64,000 nucleotides of DNA from an uncultured Granulosicoccaceae bacterium (GCA_937922675.1 CALAJN010000008.1:62001-126000); one strand, 5' to 3'; positions 25,977-35,742 are shown, counted from the stretch's first letter. The notes: generated by a model from the sequence alone, not told the origin. Translations and numbers: made by a program.

Positions 25977-27014
25977 ATGAGCACTCCCGGTGAGGCGACG
26001 ATTGCGATCGACGCCATGGGCGGCGATGGCGGGACGCCCGTAGTGGTCGAAGCTGCGCGGCTCTTTCTGGACCAGCATCCTGACGTCAGGTTGTTGTTGT
26101 TTGGTGACCCTGCCGTCATCGCTGCCGCAACGGGCTCGCACGCATTGCCTGCGCATCGGGTCGAGATTCGTGAGGCAGAAGAGGTTGTCACGATGGAGGA
26201 CTCGGCCGCGGTTGCCCTGCGCAACAAGAAGCGCTCGTCGATGCGCCTGGCTGTCAATGCGGTCAAGAGCGGAGACGCACAGGCCTGTGTGAGTGCCGGC
26301 AATACCGGCGCCCTGATGGCGGTCTCCAAGTTCGTGCTCAAGACCGTGCCCGGCATTGATCGGCCTGCCATCGCCGCGATCATACCGGCGCTTGGCGGGC
26401 ACACTCACATGCTCGATCTGGGGGCCAACGTGGATAGCACCGCAGAGCAACTCTACCAGTTCGCTCAGATGGGCTCGATACTCGCCAGTGCGGTTGACAG
26501 TGCTTCGCGTCCGGCAACCTGGGTCCCCCGCGTGGGTCTGCTCAACATCGGCTCTGAAGACATAAAGGGCAACGAGTTGGTGAAGGCGGCTACCCCCTTG
26601 TTGCAAAATTCCGACTTGAACTACGTCGGCTACGTCGAGGGAGACCAGATCTATTCCGACATGATCGATGTGGTTGTCTGCGATGGGTTTGTCGGCAACG
26701 TCTCCTTGAAGACCAGTGAAGGCGTCGCCCGCATGGTCTCCAAGTACATGAAAGAAGAGTTCACGCGTTCCTGGCGCAACAAGCTCATCGGGCTTGTTGC
26801 GCGTCCGGTGCTGCAGGCCTTCGCCAATCGCATTGATCCGCGCCGTTACAACGGTGCCAGTCTGCTCGGATTGCGAGGCGTTGTCGTCAAGAGTCACGGT
26901 GGGGCCGATGCAGTGGCCTATGCAAATGCGCTGAATATCGCGCTTGTGGAGATTCGCAACGCAGTCCCGGAGACCATCGCGCGCCAGCTTGACGCGACGC
27001 TGGACGCGGCTTGA
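25977..27014 (+). CDS. plsX: Phosphate acyltransferase PlsX
   Basis: Makes acyl-phosphate from acyl-ACP for phospholipid synthesis. The 345 residues begin [11 protein letters not shown] and contain [32 protein letters not shown] and [14 protein letters not shown], all PlsX signatures. E. coli PlsX has 356 residues. It leads into fabH 13 bases later. Confidence 0.96.
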   Translation: MSTPGEATIAIDAMGGDGGTPVVVEAARLFLDQHPDVRLLLFGDPAVIAAATGSHALPAHRVEIREAEEVVTMEDSAAVALRNKKRSSMRLAVNAVKSGDAQACVSAGNTGALMAVSKFVLKTVPGIDRPAIAAIIPALGGHTHMLDLGANVDSTAEQLYQFAQMGSILASAVDSASRPATWVPRVGLLNIGSEDIKGNELVKAATPLLQNSDLNYVGYVEGDQIYSDMIDVVVCDGFVGNVSLKTSEGVARMVSKYMKEEFTRSWRNKLIGLVARPVLQAFANRIDPRRYNGASLLGLRGVVVKSHGGADAVAYANALNIALVEIRNAVPETIARQLDATLDAA

Positions 27015-27027
27015 AGTCGATTTGCTG

Positions 27028-27999
27028 ATGGCACGGTTCTCCCGCATCATCGGCACGGGTGGCTACCTTCCCGAGAAGGTACTCACCAACGCCGAGCTTG
27101 AGCGCAGCATCGATACGACCGATGCCTGGATTACCGAGCGCACGGGTATTCGCCAGCGGCATATTGCAGCTGAAGGTGAATTCACAGTAGATCTTGCTGA
27201 GGCAGCATCGCGTCAGGCATTGGAGGCAGCAGGGCTCTCCTCGGTTGACTTGATCGTGGTTGCCACGACCACGCCTGATCGTGTGTTTCCGAGTACCGCT
27301 TGTCTGTTGCAAAGTCGTCTGGACATCCACGGTGGTCCCGCCTTCGATGTACAGGCTGTTTGCGCCGGATTCATCTATGCCCTGTCGGTGGCCGACCACT
27401 TCATCAAGGCGGGTACGGCCAATACGGCGCTTGTAGTCGGCGCCGAGACTTTCTCTCGCATCATCGACTGGACCGATCGCGATACCTGTGTGTTGTTCGG
27501 TGACGGTGCCGGAGCTGTCGTGCTGCGCGCCGATGATGGTCCAGGAATTCTCTCCACGCATCTGCATGCCGATGGCGACTATGCTGATCTGCTGCATGTC
27601 CCAAAGGGTGTATCCACCAACCTTGCCAGCGTCCAGGCAGGGACCGCCTATGTCGAGATGTCCGGGCGTGAGGTATTCCGCATGGCGGTGCAAAAATTGG
27701 GTGAGCTTGTGGATGAGGCCTTGCAGGCGAATGGGCTGGAGCGTGGTGACATCGATCGACTTGTGCCTCACCAAGCCAATATTCGCATCATCACAGCGAC
27801 TGCGAAGAAACTCCGCATGCCGATGGATCGTGTTGTGCTGACCGTCGCTGAACACGGCAATACCTCGGCCGCATCTATCCCGCTGGCGCTCGATGTGGCC
27901 GTCAAACGGGGTGACATCAAGGACGGTGACCGGCTCTTGCTTGAAGGATTTGGTGGGGGTTTCACGTGGGGTGGTGCGCTGGTTGAGTGGCGCAGCTGA
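27028..27999 (+). CDS. fabH: 3-oxoacyl-ACP synthase III
   Basis: Initiating condensing enzyme of fatty acid synthesis (acetyl-CoA plus malonyl-ACP). From ATG 27028 it has 323 residues. The triad is Cys112 (VCAGFIYAL), His248 (VPHQANIRI) and Asn278 (EHGNTSAAS); [15 protein letters not shown] ends it. The earlier in-frame Met at 26944 lies inside plsX. It is followed, with one base of overlap, by a response regulator gene instead of fabD/fabG/acpP. Confidence 0.96.
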   Translation: MARFSRIIGTGGYLPEKVLTNAELERSIDTTDAWITERTGIRQRHIAAEGEFTVDLAEAASRQALEAAGLSSVDLIVVATTTPDRVFPSTACLLQSRLDIHGGPAFDVQAVCAGFIYALSVADHFIKAGTANTALVVGAETFSRIIDWTDRDTCVLFGDGAGAVVLRADDGPGILSTHLHADGDYADLLHVPKGVSTNLASVQAGTAYVEMSGREVFRMAVQKLGELVDEALQANGLERGDIDRLVPHQANIRIITATAKKLRMPMDRVVLTVAEHGNTSAASIPLALDVAVKRGDIKDGDRLLLEGFGGGFTWGGALVEWRS

Positions 28000-28661
28000 T
28001 GCCGATTTCAGGCGGCGGCTCGGTGTCTGTGTTGGTGGTCGATGACCATGCGCTGGTGCGCTCCGGGGTGCGACGCCTGCTCGAGGACAACGCCATGATC
28101 GGACAGATCGAGGAGGCAAGCTCGGGCGAGGAGGGATTGGAAGCGGCGCTTGCCAAGGCCTTTGACCTTGTTCTTATGGACATCTCATTACCGGGTATGA
28201 GCGGCCTTGAAGCTGCCGAGAAATTGCTGAGGCGCAAGCCTGACACGCGCATCATCATGGTTACCGGCAAACTCGACCCGGGACCTGTGCGCAGCTTGCT
28301 CTCCTCCGGTGTGCACGGCTACGTGACCAAGGGTTCGACCAGCGAAGAGATGGAAGCTGCGATCCGAACAGTCATGGGAGGCAAGCAGTATTTGTCGTCC
28401 GATGTAGCGCAGCAATTGGCGATCAACACCATTCATGGCGAGGACGGTGCAAGTCCGTTTGAGCGCTTGACATCGCGTGAGCTGGAAATCGTGCACATGT
28501 TGTTGCGTGGGCAACGCAATCGACAGATATCGGCCGCTCTGCACATCAGTGAAAAGACGGTCAGCACGCATCGGGTACGCGCGTTCGAGAAGCTTGAGGT
28601 GGGCACCACAGCAGAGCTTGTGCGCCTTGCCATGCGCCATGGTCTTTGGAACGAAGACTAG
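27999..28661 (+). CDS. gacA: Response regulator, GacA/UvrY type
   Basis: NarL/FixJ-family regulator of 220 residues. The receiver domain shows VVDDHALVRSGVRRLL, the phospho-acceptor in LVLMDISLPGMSGLE and GYVTKGS. The LuxR-type helix-turn-helix reads LTSRELEIVHMLLRGQRNRQIS then HISEKTVSTHR. Length and order before uvrC and pgsA match UvrY/GacA, which activate CsrA/RsmA-sequestering small RNAs. The ATG at 27999 overlaps the fabH stop (TGATG). Its kinase is likely the hybrid protein at 38.1 kb. Confidence 0.92.
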   Translation: MPISGGGSVSVLVVDDHALVRSGVRRLLEDNAMIGQIEEASSGEEGLEAALAKAFDLVLMDISLPGMSGLEAAEKLLRRKPDTRIIMVTGKLDPGPVRSLLSSGVHGYVTKGSTSEEMEAAIRTVMGGKQYLSSDVAQQLAINTIHGEDGASPFERLTSRELEIVHMLLRGQRNRQISAALHISEKTVSTHRVRAFEKLEVGTTAELVRLAMRHGLWNED

Positions 28662-28686
28662 GCCTGGCCCGGACGATAGAGTTGAC

Positions 28687-30540
28687 ATGAGCCCGCCTGA
28701 CGTAGCGCAATTTGATGTCGCGACGTTCATGCACACGGTCACAGAGCGTCCGGGCGTGTATCGAATGTACGATGCTGCGGGCGACATCATCTATGTCGGA
28801 AAGGCAGCCAATCTCAAGAGCCGGCTCTCAAGCTACTTCCAGAAAAATCTAGACAGCCGCAAGACACGTGCGCTGGTCTCGCATATCGCTGATGTGCAAA
28901 CGACGGTCACCGCCAGCGCGGCCGAGGCACTCATTCTTGAGCATAACCTCATCAAGGAGCATCGGCCTCGTTACAACGTCGTGTTGCGTGATGACAAGAG
29001 TTACCCCTATATCTTCATCTCCACCGATGATGAGTTTCCGCGACTCGCCTACCAACGCGGTGCGCGACGCGTCAAGGGCAAGTACATCGGGCCGTACCCG
29101 AGTGCCGGCGCTGTCAAGAAGTCACTGCGCCTCGTACAGAAGCTGTTTCGGGTACGCCAGTGTGAGGACAGCTACTTTCGTAATCGGTCGCGCCCCTGCC
29201 TGCAACACCAGATCGGCCGGTGTACAGCGCCCTGTGTCAATCTGATATCCGCGGAGGATTATGCGTCTGATGTCGCCATGACGATCGGTGTACTCGATGG
29301 CAAGACAAACGATGTCATCGCAAATCTTGCCGAGCGTATGGAGCAGGCGTCCGAGCAGTTGCGATTTGAGCGAGCTGCGATCTATCGCGATCAGATTGCA
29401 AGCCTCAAGGCTGTCAGTGACCTGTCCAGCTCACTGCAGCCCGAGGACAATGCGGACTACGTCGCGGCGCTGACGCGTGGTGGGCAGAGTGCTGTGCAAG
29501 TGTTTTTTGTGAGAAACGGGGTCAATCTGGGTAACAAGGGTTTTCATCCGGCCACGCCACCTGGCAGCACCAGCGGCGAGATCCTTGATGCCTTTGTCGG
29601 GCAATTTTATCTGGAGCACGAGTTGCCGCGACAGATCGTCCTGTCGGAACCGATTGAACACCTTGAGCTCTTTGAGAGCGTCTTTCGCGAGCGCGCCGGT
29701 GCTGCGGTGTCACTGGTGCATCGTGTGCGCGGTGATCGAGCGCGCCTGCAGCAACTCAGTCTAACCAACGCCGAGGTTGCGCTGGCTGCACGATTGGCCT
29801 CACGGGCCGGAGCTGCAGCCCGTCTGGACGCCGTTCGCGATCTCGTCGGGCTGGATGATGTGCCGTCGCGGATGGAGTGCTTTGATATCAGTCATACGAT
29901 GGGGGAGGCAACGGTCGCCTCGTGCGTGGTGTTCAACGCAGAGGGTCCCCTACGCAGTGACTATCGCCGATTCAACATCGAAGGCATTACCAGTGGCGAT
30001 GATTATGCGGCAATGCGTCAGGCCCTTACACGCCGCTATACGCGACTAAAAAAAGAGCAGAAGGATCTACCAGATATTCTTTTCATCGATGGTGGCAAGG
30101 GTCAGATCGGGGTCGCGCTTGATGTGTTGGCTGAACTCGATATCGACGCGATCGAGGTGGTTGGTGTCTCCAAGGGACCAGATCGGCGCCCCGGTGATGA
30201 GACCCTTGTGCTGACTTCCGGTGAAAAAATCGTCGGTACCCGCCAGCTGACCAGCGACTCAGCGGCACTACTGTTGATCCAGCAGATCAGAGATGAGGCT
30301 CATCGCTTTGCCATCACCGGGCATCGCGGGCGCCGAGCAAAAAAGCGCCAGGTGTCGTCGCTTGAGGAAATAAAGGGTCTTGGTCCCAAGCGACGCAAGC
30401 TGCTGTTGACCCACTTTGGTGGGCTACAACGTCTGCGCAAGGCGGGCATGGAAGACATACGTGCGGTACCCGGGTTCAGTGATGAGCTGGCGTCGAGGGT
30501 GTACGATGAGCTACACCCCAACCGCACGTCGGATCGTTGA
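28687..30540 (+). CDS. uvrC: Excinuclease ABC subunit C
   Basis: Nucleotide excision repair nuclease making both incisions. From ATG 28687 it has 617 residues (E. coli 610). The GIY-YIG domain reads PGVYRMYDAAGDIIYVGKAANLKSR (split across about residues 20-44), then a UvrB-binding UVR motif, the RNase H-like domain (FDISHTMGEATVASCVVF, LFIDGGKGQI) and tandem helix-hairpin-helix motifs (LGPKRRKLLLTHFGG). Upstream in-frame codons lie inside gacA. Confidence 0.96.
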   Translation: MSPPDVAQFDVATFMHTVTERPGVYRMYDAAGDIIYVGKAANLKSRLSSYFQKNLDSRKTRALVSHIADVQTTVTASAAEALILEHNLIKEHRPRYNVVLRDDKSYPYIFISTDDEFPRLAYQRGARRVKGKYIGPYPSAGAVKKSLRLVQKLFRVRQCEDSYFRNRSRPCLQHQIGRCTAPCVNLISAEDYASDVAMTIGVLDGKTNDVIANLAERMEQASEQLRFERAAIYRDQIASLKAVSDLSSSLQPEDNADYVAALTRGGQSAVQVFFVRNGVNLGNKGFHPATPPGSTSGEILDAFVGQFYLEHELPRQIVLSEPIEHLELFESVFRERAGAAVSLVHRVRGDRARLQQLSLTNAEVALAARLASRAGAAARLDAVRDLVGLDDVPSRMECFDISHTMGEATVASCVVFNAEGPLRSDYRRFNIEGITSGDDYAAMRQALTRRYTRLKKEQKDLPDILFIDGGKGQIGVALDVLAELDIDAIEVVGVSKGPDRRPGDETLVLTSGEKIVGTRQLTSDSAALLLIQQIRDEAHRFAITGHRGRRAKKRQVSSLEEIKGLGPKRRKLLLTHFGGLQRLRKAGMEDIRAVPGFSDELASRVYDELHPNRTSDR

Positions 30541-30595
30541 GCAGATTGTCGCCAATGCCGACTCACGTACACGGATGTCAGCCATCCCATCTGTC

Positions 30596-31156
30596 ATGAA
30601 GCATCGGATACCGACTTGGCTTACGCTCATGCGAATAGCCTTGTTACCCGTCATCATCGTTGTGTTCTATCTCGACACCAGCTGGGCGCGGCCGGTGTCC
30701 AGTCTGCTGTTTGCGCTTGCCGGCATAACCGACTGGCTGGACGGGTACCTGGCGCGGCGCTGGCAGACCGAGAGTCGCTTTGGTGCGTTTCTCGATCCGG
30801 TCGCTGACAAGCTGCTGGTGGCGACCGTATTGATTCTCATCGTCGAGTTTGATCACTCACCGTGGCTGACAATCCCTGCGATCATGATCATTGGCCGTGA
30901 GATCACCATCAGTGCGCTGCGCGAGTGGATGGCCGAGATGGGGGAGCGTAACAAGGTGGCCGTTGGGTGGATTGGCAAGGTCAAGACAACCGTGCAGATG
31001 GTTGCCTTGGGCCTGTTGTTGTGGTGCCAGGATTTTCTCGGCTTGCCGATTTATCAAATGGGAATCGTTGGTCTCTATATCGCAACGGTGCTCACTTTCT
31101 GGTCGATGATCATTTATATGCGTGCTGCCTTCGCCGACACACGCCCCACCGCTTGA
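30596..31156 (+). CDS. pgsA: CDP-diacylglycerol-glycerol-3-phosphate 3-phosphatidyltransferase
   Basis: Makes phosphatidylglycerophosphate, the PgpA substrate. From ATG 30596 it has 186 residues (E. coli 182) and starts MKHRIPTWLTLMRIALLPVI; an ATG at 30575 is a near alternative. The CDP-alcohol phosphotransferase motif is complete (DWLDGYLARRW...GAFLDPVADK), with four or five hydrophobic spans. The stop codon overlaps the -35 of the following tRNA promoter. Confidence 0.95.
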   Translation: MKHRIPTWLTLMRIALLPVIIVVFYLDTSWARPVSSLLFALAGITDWLDGYLARRWQTESRFGAFLDPVADKLLVATVLILIVEFDHSPWLTIPAIMIIGREITISALREWMAEMGERNKVAVGWIGKVKTTVQMVALGLLLWCQDFLGLPIYQMGIVGLYIATVLTFWSMIIYMRAAFADTRPTA

Positions 31157-31181
31157 CAGACGTGCAAGTGACCGCCACAAT
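31153..31181 (+). promoter_or_regulatory. Sigma-70 promoter of the tRNA Gly-Cys-Leu cluster
   Basis: TTGACA (perfect -35) and CACAAT (4 of 6) are separated by 17 bases, and the predicted start lies about 5 bases before tRNA-Gly. The -35 overlaps the pgsA stop codon. Confidence 0.65.
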
Positions 31182-31193
31182 TCGCACAGCGAT

Positions 31194-31269
31194 GCGGGAA
31201 TAGCTCAGTTGGTAGAGCGCAACCTTGCCAAGGTTGAGGTCGCCAGTTCGAACCTGGTTTCCCGCTCCA
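31194..31269 (+). tRNA. tRNA-Gly(GCC)
   Basis: Acceptor stem GCGGGAA/TTCCCGC, D-arm TAGCTCAGTTGGTAGAGC, anticodon loop CTTGCCAAG (GCC) and T-loop GTTCGAACC; the CCA end is encoded. First of three tRNA genes in the conserved pgsA-glyW-cysT-leuZ order. Confidence 0.97.
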
Positions 31270-31358
31270 ATCCCTTCGTCATCCTTCCTGAGTGTGCCGT
31301 CACGCATCGGCCGCACATTTGCCGGTCGTGGTGGCTTTCGGAAAGCGTCAGGCCACGT

Positions 31359-31432
31359 GGCTGAGTGGCAGAGTGGCTATGCACCGGATTGCAAATCCGT
31401 TTACCTCGGTTCGACTCCGGGCTCAGCCTCCA
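31359..31432 (+). tRNA. tRNA-Cys(GCA)
   Basis: Acceptor stem GGCTGAG/CTCAGCC, anticodon arm CGGATTGCAAATCCG (GCA), T-arm CTCGG-TTCGACT-CCGGG, discriminator T and an encoded CCA. The D-arm and variable loop resemble E. coli cysT. Confidence 0.96.
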
Positions 31433-31513
31433 CGCTCCTGACGCTGGCGCCACCCTGATCGCAGCAGTGTGCTCGCGCCCTGGGTGCGACGCGGTCGTTG
31501 CAGGTAGACGTGC

Positions 31514-31598
31514 GCCCGGGTGGCGGAATCGGTAGACGCAGCGGACTTAAAATCCGCCGACGAGAGTCGTGGGGGTTCAAGTCCCCCCCCGGGCACCA
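31514..31598 (+). tRNA. tRNA-Leu(TAA)
   Basis: Acceptor stem GCCCGGG/CCCGGGC, class II molecule with a long variable arm (CGACGAGAGTCG), anticodon loop CTTAAAA (TAA), GTTCAAGTC T-loop, discriminator A and an encoded CCA. Corresponds to E. coli leuZ by order and sequence. Confidence 0.97.
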
Positions 31599-31651
31599 CT
31601 GCTCAAGCCAGGGCAGCAGCCAACGCGCCCCTTCAAGCTGCGCTCAAGGCT

Positions 31652-32656
31652 TCAGACGCTGGCGTCGACACCGCCCAGCGACTCAAGCGCCGTGCTGGCT
31701 CTGGCGAACCACAAGCGCGATACGAGGTCGTCTTTCGGAAGGTCAACGCCGAGTGCACTGATTCCCGTGTGGCGCGACTTGAGATCTTCCAGCAATACGG
31801 AGGCGAGTCTGTCGTTACCAAGCTCCTGCTGGGCCAGCGCCGCGCCGTATTGAGCGGTGTCGTAGTACGTGCTATCCGGATGTGTATCGGTCAAGGTCTG
31901 GAACTCGCGCAAGGCGAGTGCGGGATCGTTGAGATCCTGTAAGGCGATGTAGGCTTTCAAGTACTGCGCGTCGTCAGCAAGATAGCTGTCCGATTCGAGC
32001 ACGATGAGTGTGTCCAGCGCGTGCAGGGCGTCCTCCGGATCGGATCGTTCGCGAGCGGCCAGCGCGTCCAGATAGAGCGTTGAGTCACGCCCATCGCCGT
32101 ATAACTCCGCTTCCTGTACGACCGGGATGCGCACGGCAGCGCGGCGCTTGTTGACGGTGACAGGGTCGCTCTTGAGGTAGTCCTCATAGCGCTCGGCGCT
32201 TGCGCGATACCGACCGTCTGCAGCCAGATCAGAAGCCTCGTAGTAGGCCTGTTCCTGGACGTTGACAGATTCGTCCACCAATTGAATGGTCGTGAAGTCC
32301 ACCTCGAAGCTAGCAGTCTTTCGGCCTTCGCTCAATGGCTCAAACGCGATCGGTATGCGAAGCGCTTGCGCAGGCTCAAGCAAGACGTCATCGAGTATGG
32401 GTGCAACGAATGAATCAGGGTTGTCCCCGACCATACGTATGCTTTCCAATGAGTATCGATCGGCTGCGCGGTTCTGAATTTCAAGAACTTCTTCTGAACT
32501 GGATCCAACGCTGCGTGCCCCGTAGTAGATTTCCGGGATAGAAACAAACAGATAGCTTCCGCCCACACCCTTTGAGGCAGAGTCAGATGTGCCGCTATCG
32601 GAGCAGGCGGAGATCAAGACCGCGACAGCCAACGGAGCAAGGCGCATGCTCATCAT
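31652..32656 (-). CDS. Lipoprotein with Ig-like and tetratricopeptide regions
   Basis: A 334-residue predicted lipoprotein. The signal peptide ends in a lipobox (VLISAC), so the mature protein would start at that Cys. Residues about 35-115 look like an immunoglobulin-type beta domain of the kind found in choice-of-anchor proteins (YYGARSVGSSSEEVLEIQNRA, RIPIAFEPLSEGRKTASFEV). The rest is helical with TPR-like periods (ADDAQYLKAYIALQDLNDPALALREF, AQYGAALAQQELGND). No known name. ATG 32656 was chosen over an upstream TTG. It follows the HAMP protein gene on the same strand, so the two probably form an operon. Confidence 0.72.
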   Translation of the reverse strand: MMSMRLAPLAVAVLISACSDSGTSDSASKGVGGSYLFVSIPEIYYGARSVGSSSEEVLEIQNRAADRYSLESIRMVGDNPDSFVAPILDDVLLEPAQALRIPIAFEPLSEGRKTASFEVDFTTIQLVDESVNVQEQAYYEASDLAADGRYRASAERYEDYLKSDPVTVNKRRAAVRIPVVQEAELYGDGRDSTLYLDALAARERSDPEDALHALDTLIVLESDSYLADDAQYLKAYIALQDLNDPALALREFQTLTDTHPDSTYYDTAQYGAALAQQELGNDRLASVLLEDLKSRHTGISALGVDLPKDDLVSRLWFARASTALESLGGVDASV

Positions 32657-32688
32657 AGTGTTCAAGTCGTTGTGTTAGGGGGGGAGCT

Positions 32689-33285
32689 TCAAGCGGCCTT
32701 GCTAGCCGTTCCTTCATCGTTGGCAGCGTCACCGGCCTGGAACCAATCAAGCGCGTCTCGACACTCGGCAACCGCATTTTCGAGTGATTCATTGTCGAGT
32801 CCCTGTTTTGCTGCGGCGATCTTTTCGCGCACGCTGTGCAAGGCGTACGCAAGCTCGTTGGCCAATTCACCAAATTCACGGTCGTCACTGGCACGCAGCT
32901 TTACATCCAGGTTGCCAGCTGCCACTTCGCGCAGACTGCGCTTTATCGCAAGCAGGGGCTGGCCAAGTTTGCGTGTGATATAGGTACCGAGTGCTACGGT
33001 GATCACCACATTCACAGCAATCATGGCAAGTAGCCAGTTGCCCAAAACAGATGCCAGCGAGGGCACAGCCTCGGTGGCGAGTGCCATGTCCTCGGAGACA
33101 AACAACAGCGGCGCCATGCCGTCGAGCAGACGACCGAGCATCTGGTAATAGAACACGCCTACGAGGCCCGTGGTCACCGCCAGATAGATCAGTGAGAGTT
33201 TGGCTACACGCCTGATCTCGCGCGCCTGGAAGGTCCGGTCGCGCAGCAGGGAGATCGGAAAAACCGAGTCGGAGGAACGGGCCAT
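32689..33285 (-). CDS. Small inner-membrane protein with a HAMP domain
   Basis: A 198-residue protein with two membrane spans (about residues 29-49 and 83-107) flanking a short periplasmic loop, then a HAMP domain (TYITRKLGQPLLAIKRSLREVAAGNLDVKLRASDDREFGELA, in family pattern). It ends in a helical stretch with no kinase, cyclase or chemotaxis output domain. It could pass a periplasmic signal to a separate partner, or be a structural remnant; function unknown. An earlier in-frame ATG at 33360 overlaps the divergent upstream region and is unlikely. It precedes the TPR lipoprotein by about 30 bases. Confidence 0.75.
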   Translation of the reverse strand: MARSSDSVFPISLLRDRTFQAREIRRVAKLSLIYLAVTTGLVGVFYYQMLGRLLDGMAPLLFVSEDMALATEAVPSLASVLGNWLLAMIAVNVVITVALGTYITRKLGQPLLAIKRSLREVAAGNLDVKLRASDDREFGELANELAYALHSVREKIAAAKQGLDNESLENAVAECRDALDWFQAGDAANDEGTASKAA

Positions 33286-33487
33286 GGCGATGCACTCGAA
33301 AAGCTGACTATGATGAGATTTGTCGGCCAATCTGTGAGCAACTTGACGTTCTGTTGCCACAAGATCGACCTTGGCCGCACAAGATTTCTGTCAAAGCGGC
33401 GTGCAACGCGACTTTCTGCCACTCGGCAGCCGCGAGCGACAGGTATGATCGTGATGCGCTCCTCAAAAAAGGGTATTCCAGGTCTTC

Positions 33488-34933
33488 GTGTTCGAGTTCG
33501 ACACCATCGTGTCCTTGGCAGGTTCGCTCTATGTGGTACTCGCCCTGGGCTCAGCTGTGCATGTGCTGCTCAACAAACAGAACGAAGGCGCCGCGTTCAG
33601 CTGGCTGGGCATCATCGTTTTGTCCCCGGTACTGGGCGTGCTTCTTTATTGGTTGTTCGGGATCAATCGCATTCGCCGCCGGGCTCAGGCCGAGCGGCCA
33701 GAGCATGCAGCACAAGTGCCACCGCACCGCGACGTCGCACTGGAAGGCGATCAGCTGAAGACGCCAGATGCAGCGGAAGCGCTACCGGCTCGCTGGCGAC
33801 AGCTACTGCGCCTCGGCTGTGCAATCCATGCCGAGACCTACGTTCACGGCAACGCGTTTGAGCCGCTGGTGGACGGAACGGCTGCCTATCCACGCATGCT
33901 CGAATCCATTGACCAGGCGGAAAAAAGTGTTCGGCTGTCGAGTTACATCTTTTCTCACGACGAGGTCGGCAGACAGTTTGTAGATGCATTGGCCGCAGCG
34001 CAGGAACGCGGTGTCGAGGTTCGCGTGTTGATCGACGGCATCGGCGTCAGTTACGGACCGTCACTGCAGCGCATCGACCGCGCGCTGCGCAAGAGAGGGG
34101 TGCCAACGGCACGATTTCTGTCCACCTTTTCTACCTCGGGTACGCGCTTTCTCAACCTGCGTAACCATCGAAAGATTCTGGTGGTCGATGGGCAGCTCGC
34201 CTTCGTTGGTGGCTTGAACATCAGACAGAGCAATATGGCGGGTCATGCGGATAAACATCGCACGCGTGATGTGCACTTCGCGGCTACTGGCCCTGTGGTC
34301 GCGCAGATTGATCACGTCTTTTGTGATGACTGGCAGTTCGTTACCGACGAAACGCTGGTTCCGGCGGTTGCGGCAGAGTCTGCTGGCCACGGTGTACTTG
34401 CAAGGGTATTGGTCGATGGCCCGGACGAGAACTACGCCAAATTGCAGATGACGATGCTCGGCGCGATCAATACGGCGCGTCGTAGCATTCGTATTGTGAC
34501 CCCGTACTTCTTGCCTGAACGCAGTTTCTGGCAGGCCTTGCAACTCGCCGCTCTCAGAGGCGTGCGCGTAGAAGTCATTGTGCCGCGCAAGAACAATCTG
34601 CCGTTTGTCGGATGGGCCATGCAGGCAAACCAATGGCGGCTCCTCGACTTTGGCATCTTGTTGTATGAAAGCCCTGAACCATTTGATCATTCCAAATTAT
34701 TTTTGGTGGACGATGTGTGGACTTTGATTGGGTCGAGCAACTGGGATGCACGTAGCCTTGAACTCAATTTCGAGATCAATGTGGAATGCTATGACATGGC
34801 CTTCAATGCGGCGGTCAGTGACCTGGTGGATGCCAAACGCGATGCAGCAGTGGCGCTGAAACTGGTTCCCGAGCGCTCGTTGGCGATTCGCTTGCGTAAC
34901 AATTTTTTCAGGCTTTTTTCACCTTATCTCTGA
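33488..34933 (+). CDS. cls: Cardiolipin synthase
   Basis: Phospholipase D-type enzyme condensing two phosphatidylglycerols. The 481 residues have two N-terminal membrane segments (SLYVVLALGSAVHVLL and GIIVLSPVLGVLLYWLFG) and two HKD motifs, HRKILVVDGQLAFVGG and HSKLFLVDDVWTLIGSS. GTG 33488 is the start. It joins pgsA and pgpA in this window as the third gene of anionic lipid synthesis. The EEP gene begins 12 bases after its stop. Confidence 0.93.
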   Translation: MFEFDTIVSLAGSLYVVLALGSAVHVLLNKQNEGAAFSWLGIIVLSPVLGVLLYWLFGINRIRRRAQAERPEHAAQVPPHRDVALEGDQLKTPDAAEALPARWRQLLRLGCAIHAETYVHGNAFEPLVDGTAAYPRMLESIDQAEKSVRLSSYIFSHDEVGRQFVDALAAAQERGVEVRVLIDGIGVSYGPSLQRIDRALRKRGVPTARFLSTFSTSGTRFLNLRNHRKILVVDGQLAFVGGLNIRQSNMAGHADKHRTRDVHFAATGPVVAQIDHVFCDDWQFVTDETLVPAVAAESAGHGVLARVLVDGPDENYAKLQMTMLGAINTARRSIRIVTPYFLPERSFWQALQLAALRGVRVEVIVPRKNNLPFVGWAMQANQWRLLDFGILLYESPEPFDHSKLFLVDDVWTLIGSSNWDARSLELNFEINVECYDMAFNAAVSDLVDAKRDAAVALKLVPERSLAIRLRNNFFRLFSPYL

Positions 34934-34945
34934 TCGAACTGCGCG

Positions 34946-35740
34946 ATGCTAAAGGCACTGCTACCGGAGAGTTACCGAGACCGTGAAGGGTTGCGGCGGG
35001 TGGATGGTGCTGTGGACCTGGCTCTTGGCCGTACGATCAGGGTGCTCGTCTGGAACATGCTCAAGGCCCGTCGGCGAGATTTCAGTCGAGACTTTGCCGA
35101 GCTCACTGCCGATCGTGATCTGGTGCTCTTGCAGGAGGCGGTGTTCAACGCACCTTCAGATATCTTGTTCACGGTGCCACGCTTTGAATGGATCATGGCG
35201 AGAAGTTTTCGCCTGCCACACAACGGCGTTGAGCACGGCATCAAAACCGGCTGTGTAGCCCGAGCGGAAGCGACACGCCTGTACCGCTCTCCACACACAG
35301 AGCCTGTCACCCAAACACGCAAGATCCTGCTGGCGACCGGGTATCGTCTGGACCATGAGCAGGGTCGCGATATCAGCCCCAGACGCTTGCTGGTGTTGAA
35401 CATGCACGCGATCAATTTTGTGTCGGTACGCAAGTACCTGGATCAGCTTGATCAACTAGCTGAGGCTCTGCAGGATCACAGCGGACCGGTCATTCTTGCG
35501 GGCGATTTCAATACATGGAATCCGCGTCGCCTCGAGAGCTTTATCGGCCTGACGCAAGAGGTCGGACTTGACGAAGTGCCGTTGGACAGACGCAGCCGCC
35601 TGAGCCATCTTGCGATGCACCTCGATCATGTCTTCTTTCGTGGGCTGTTGCTGCGAGAGGCTGCCTCGCTGGAACACATCACATCATCCGATCATGCACC
35701 GATAACGGTGACCCTCGATGTGCCACCAAAGCTCGGTTGA
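34946..35740 (+). CDS. Endonuclease/exonuclease/phosphatase family protein
   Basis: A 264-residue EEP-fold protein with the metal and catalytic motifs VWNMLKA, LLQEAV, LNMHAINF, LAGDFNTWNPRR, HLDHVFFRG and SSDHAPI. No signal peptide is evident. Members act on nucleic acids or phosphodiesters and are often linked to cardiolipin synthase, as here; the substrate is not known. It probably shares a transcript with cls. Confidence 0.85.
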   Translation: MLKALLPESYRDREGLRRVDGAVDLALGRTIRVLVWNMLKARRRDFSRDFAELTADRDLVLLQEAVFNAPSDILFTVPRFEWIMARSFRLPHNGVEHGIKTGCVARAEATRLYRSPHTEPVTQTRKILLATGYRLDHEQGRDISPRRLLVLNMHAINFVSVRKYLDQLDQLAEALQDHSGPVILAGDFNTWNPRRLESFIGLTQEVGLDEVPLDRRSRLSHLAMHLDHVFFRGLLLREAASLEHITSSDHAPITVTLDVPPKLG

Positions 35741-35742
35741 TG

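Noticed and set aside
25947-28119. Two long minus-strand frames (369 and 410 codons)
   Set aside because: They mirror plsX and fabH; no family motifs are seen in them.
31205-31453. 82-codon minus-strand frame across tRNA-Gly and tRNA-Cys
   Set aside because: Antisense of two tRNA genes, with no ribosome binding site or own domain.
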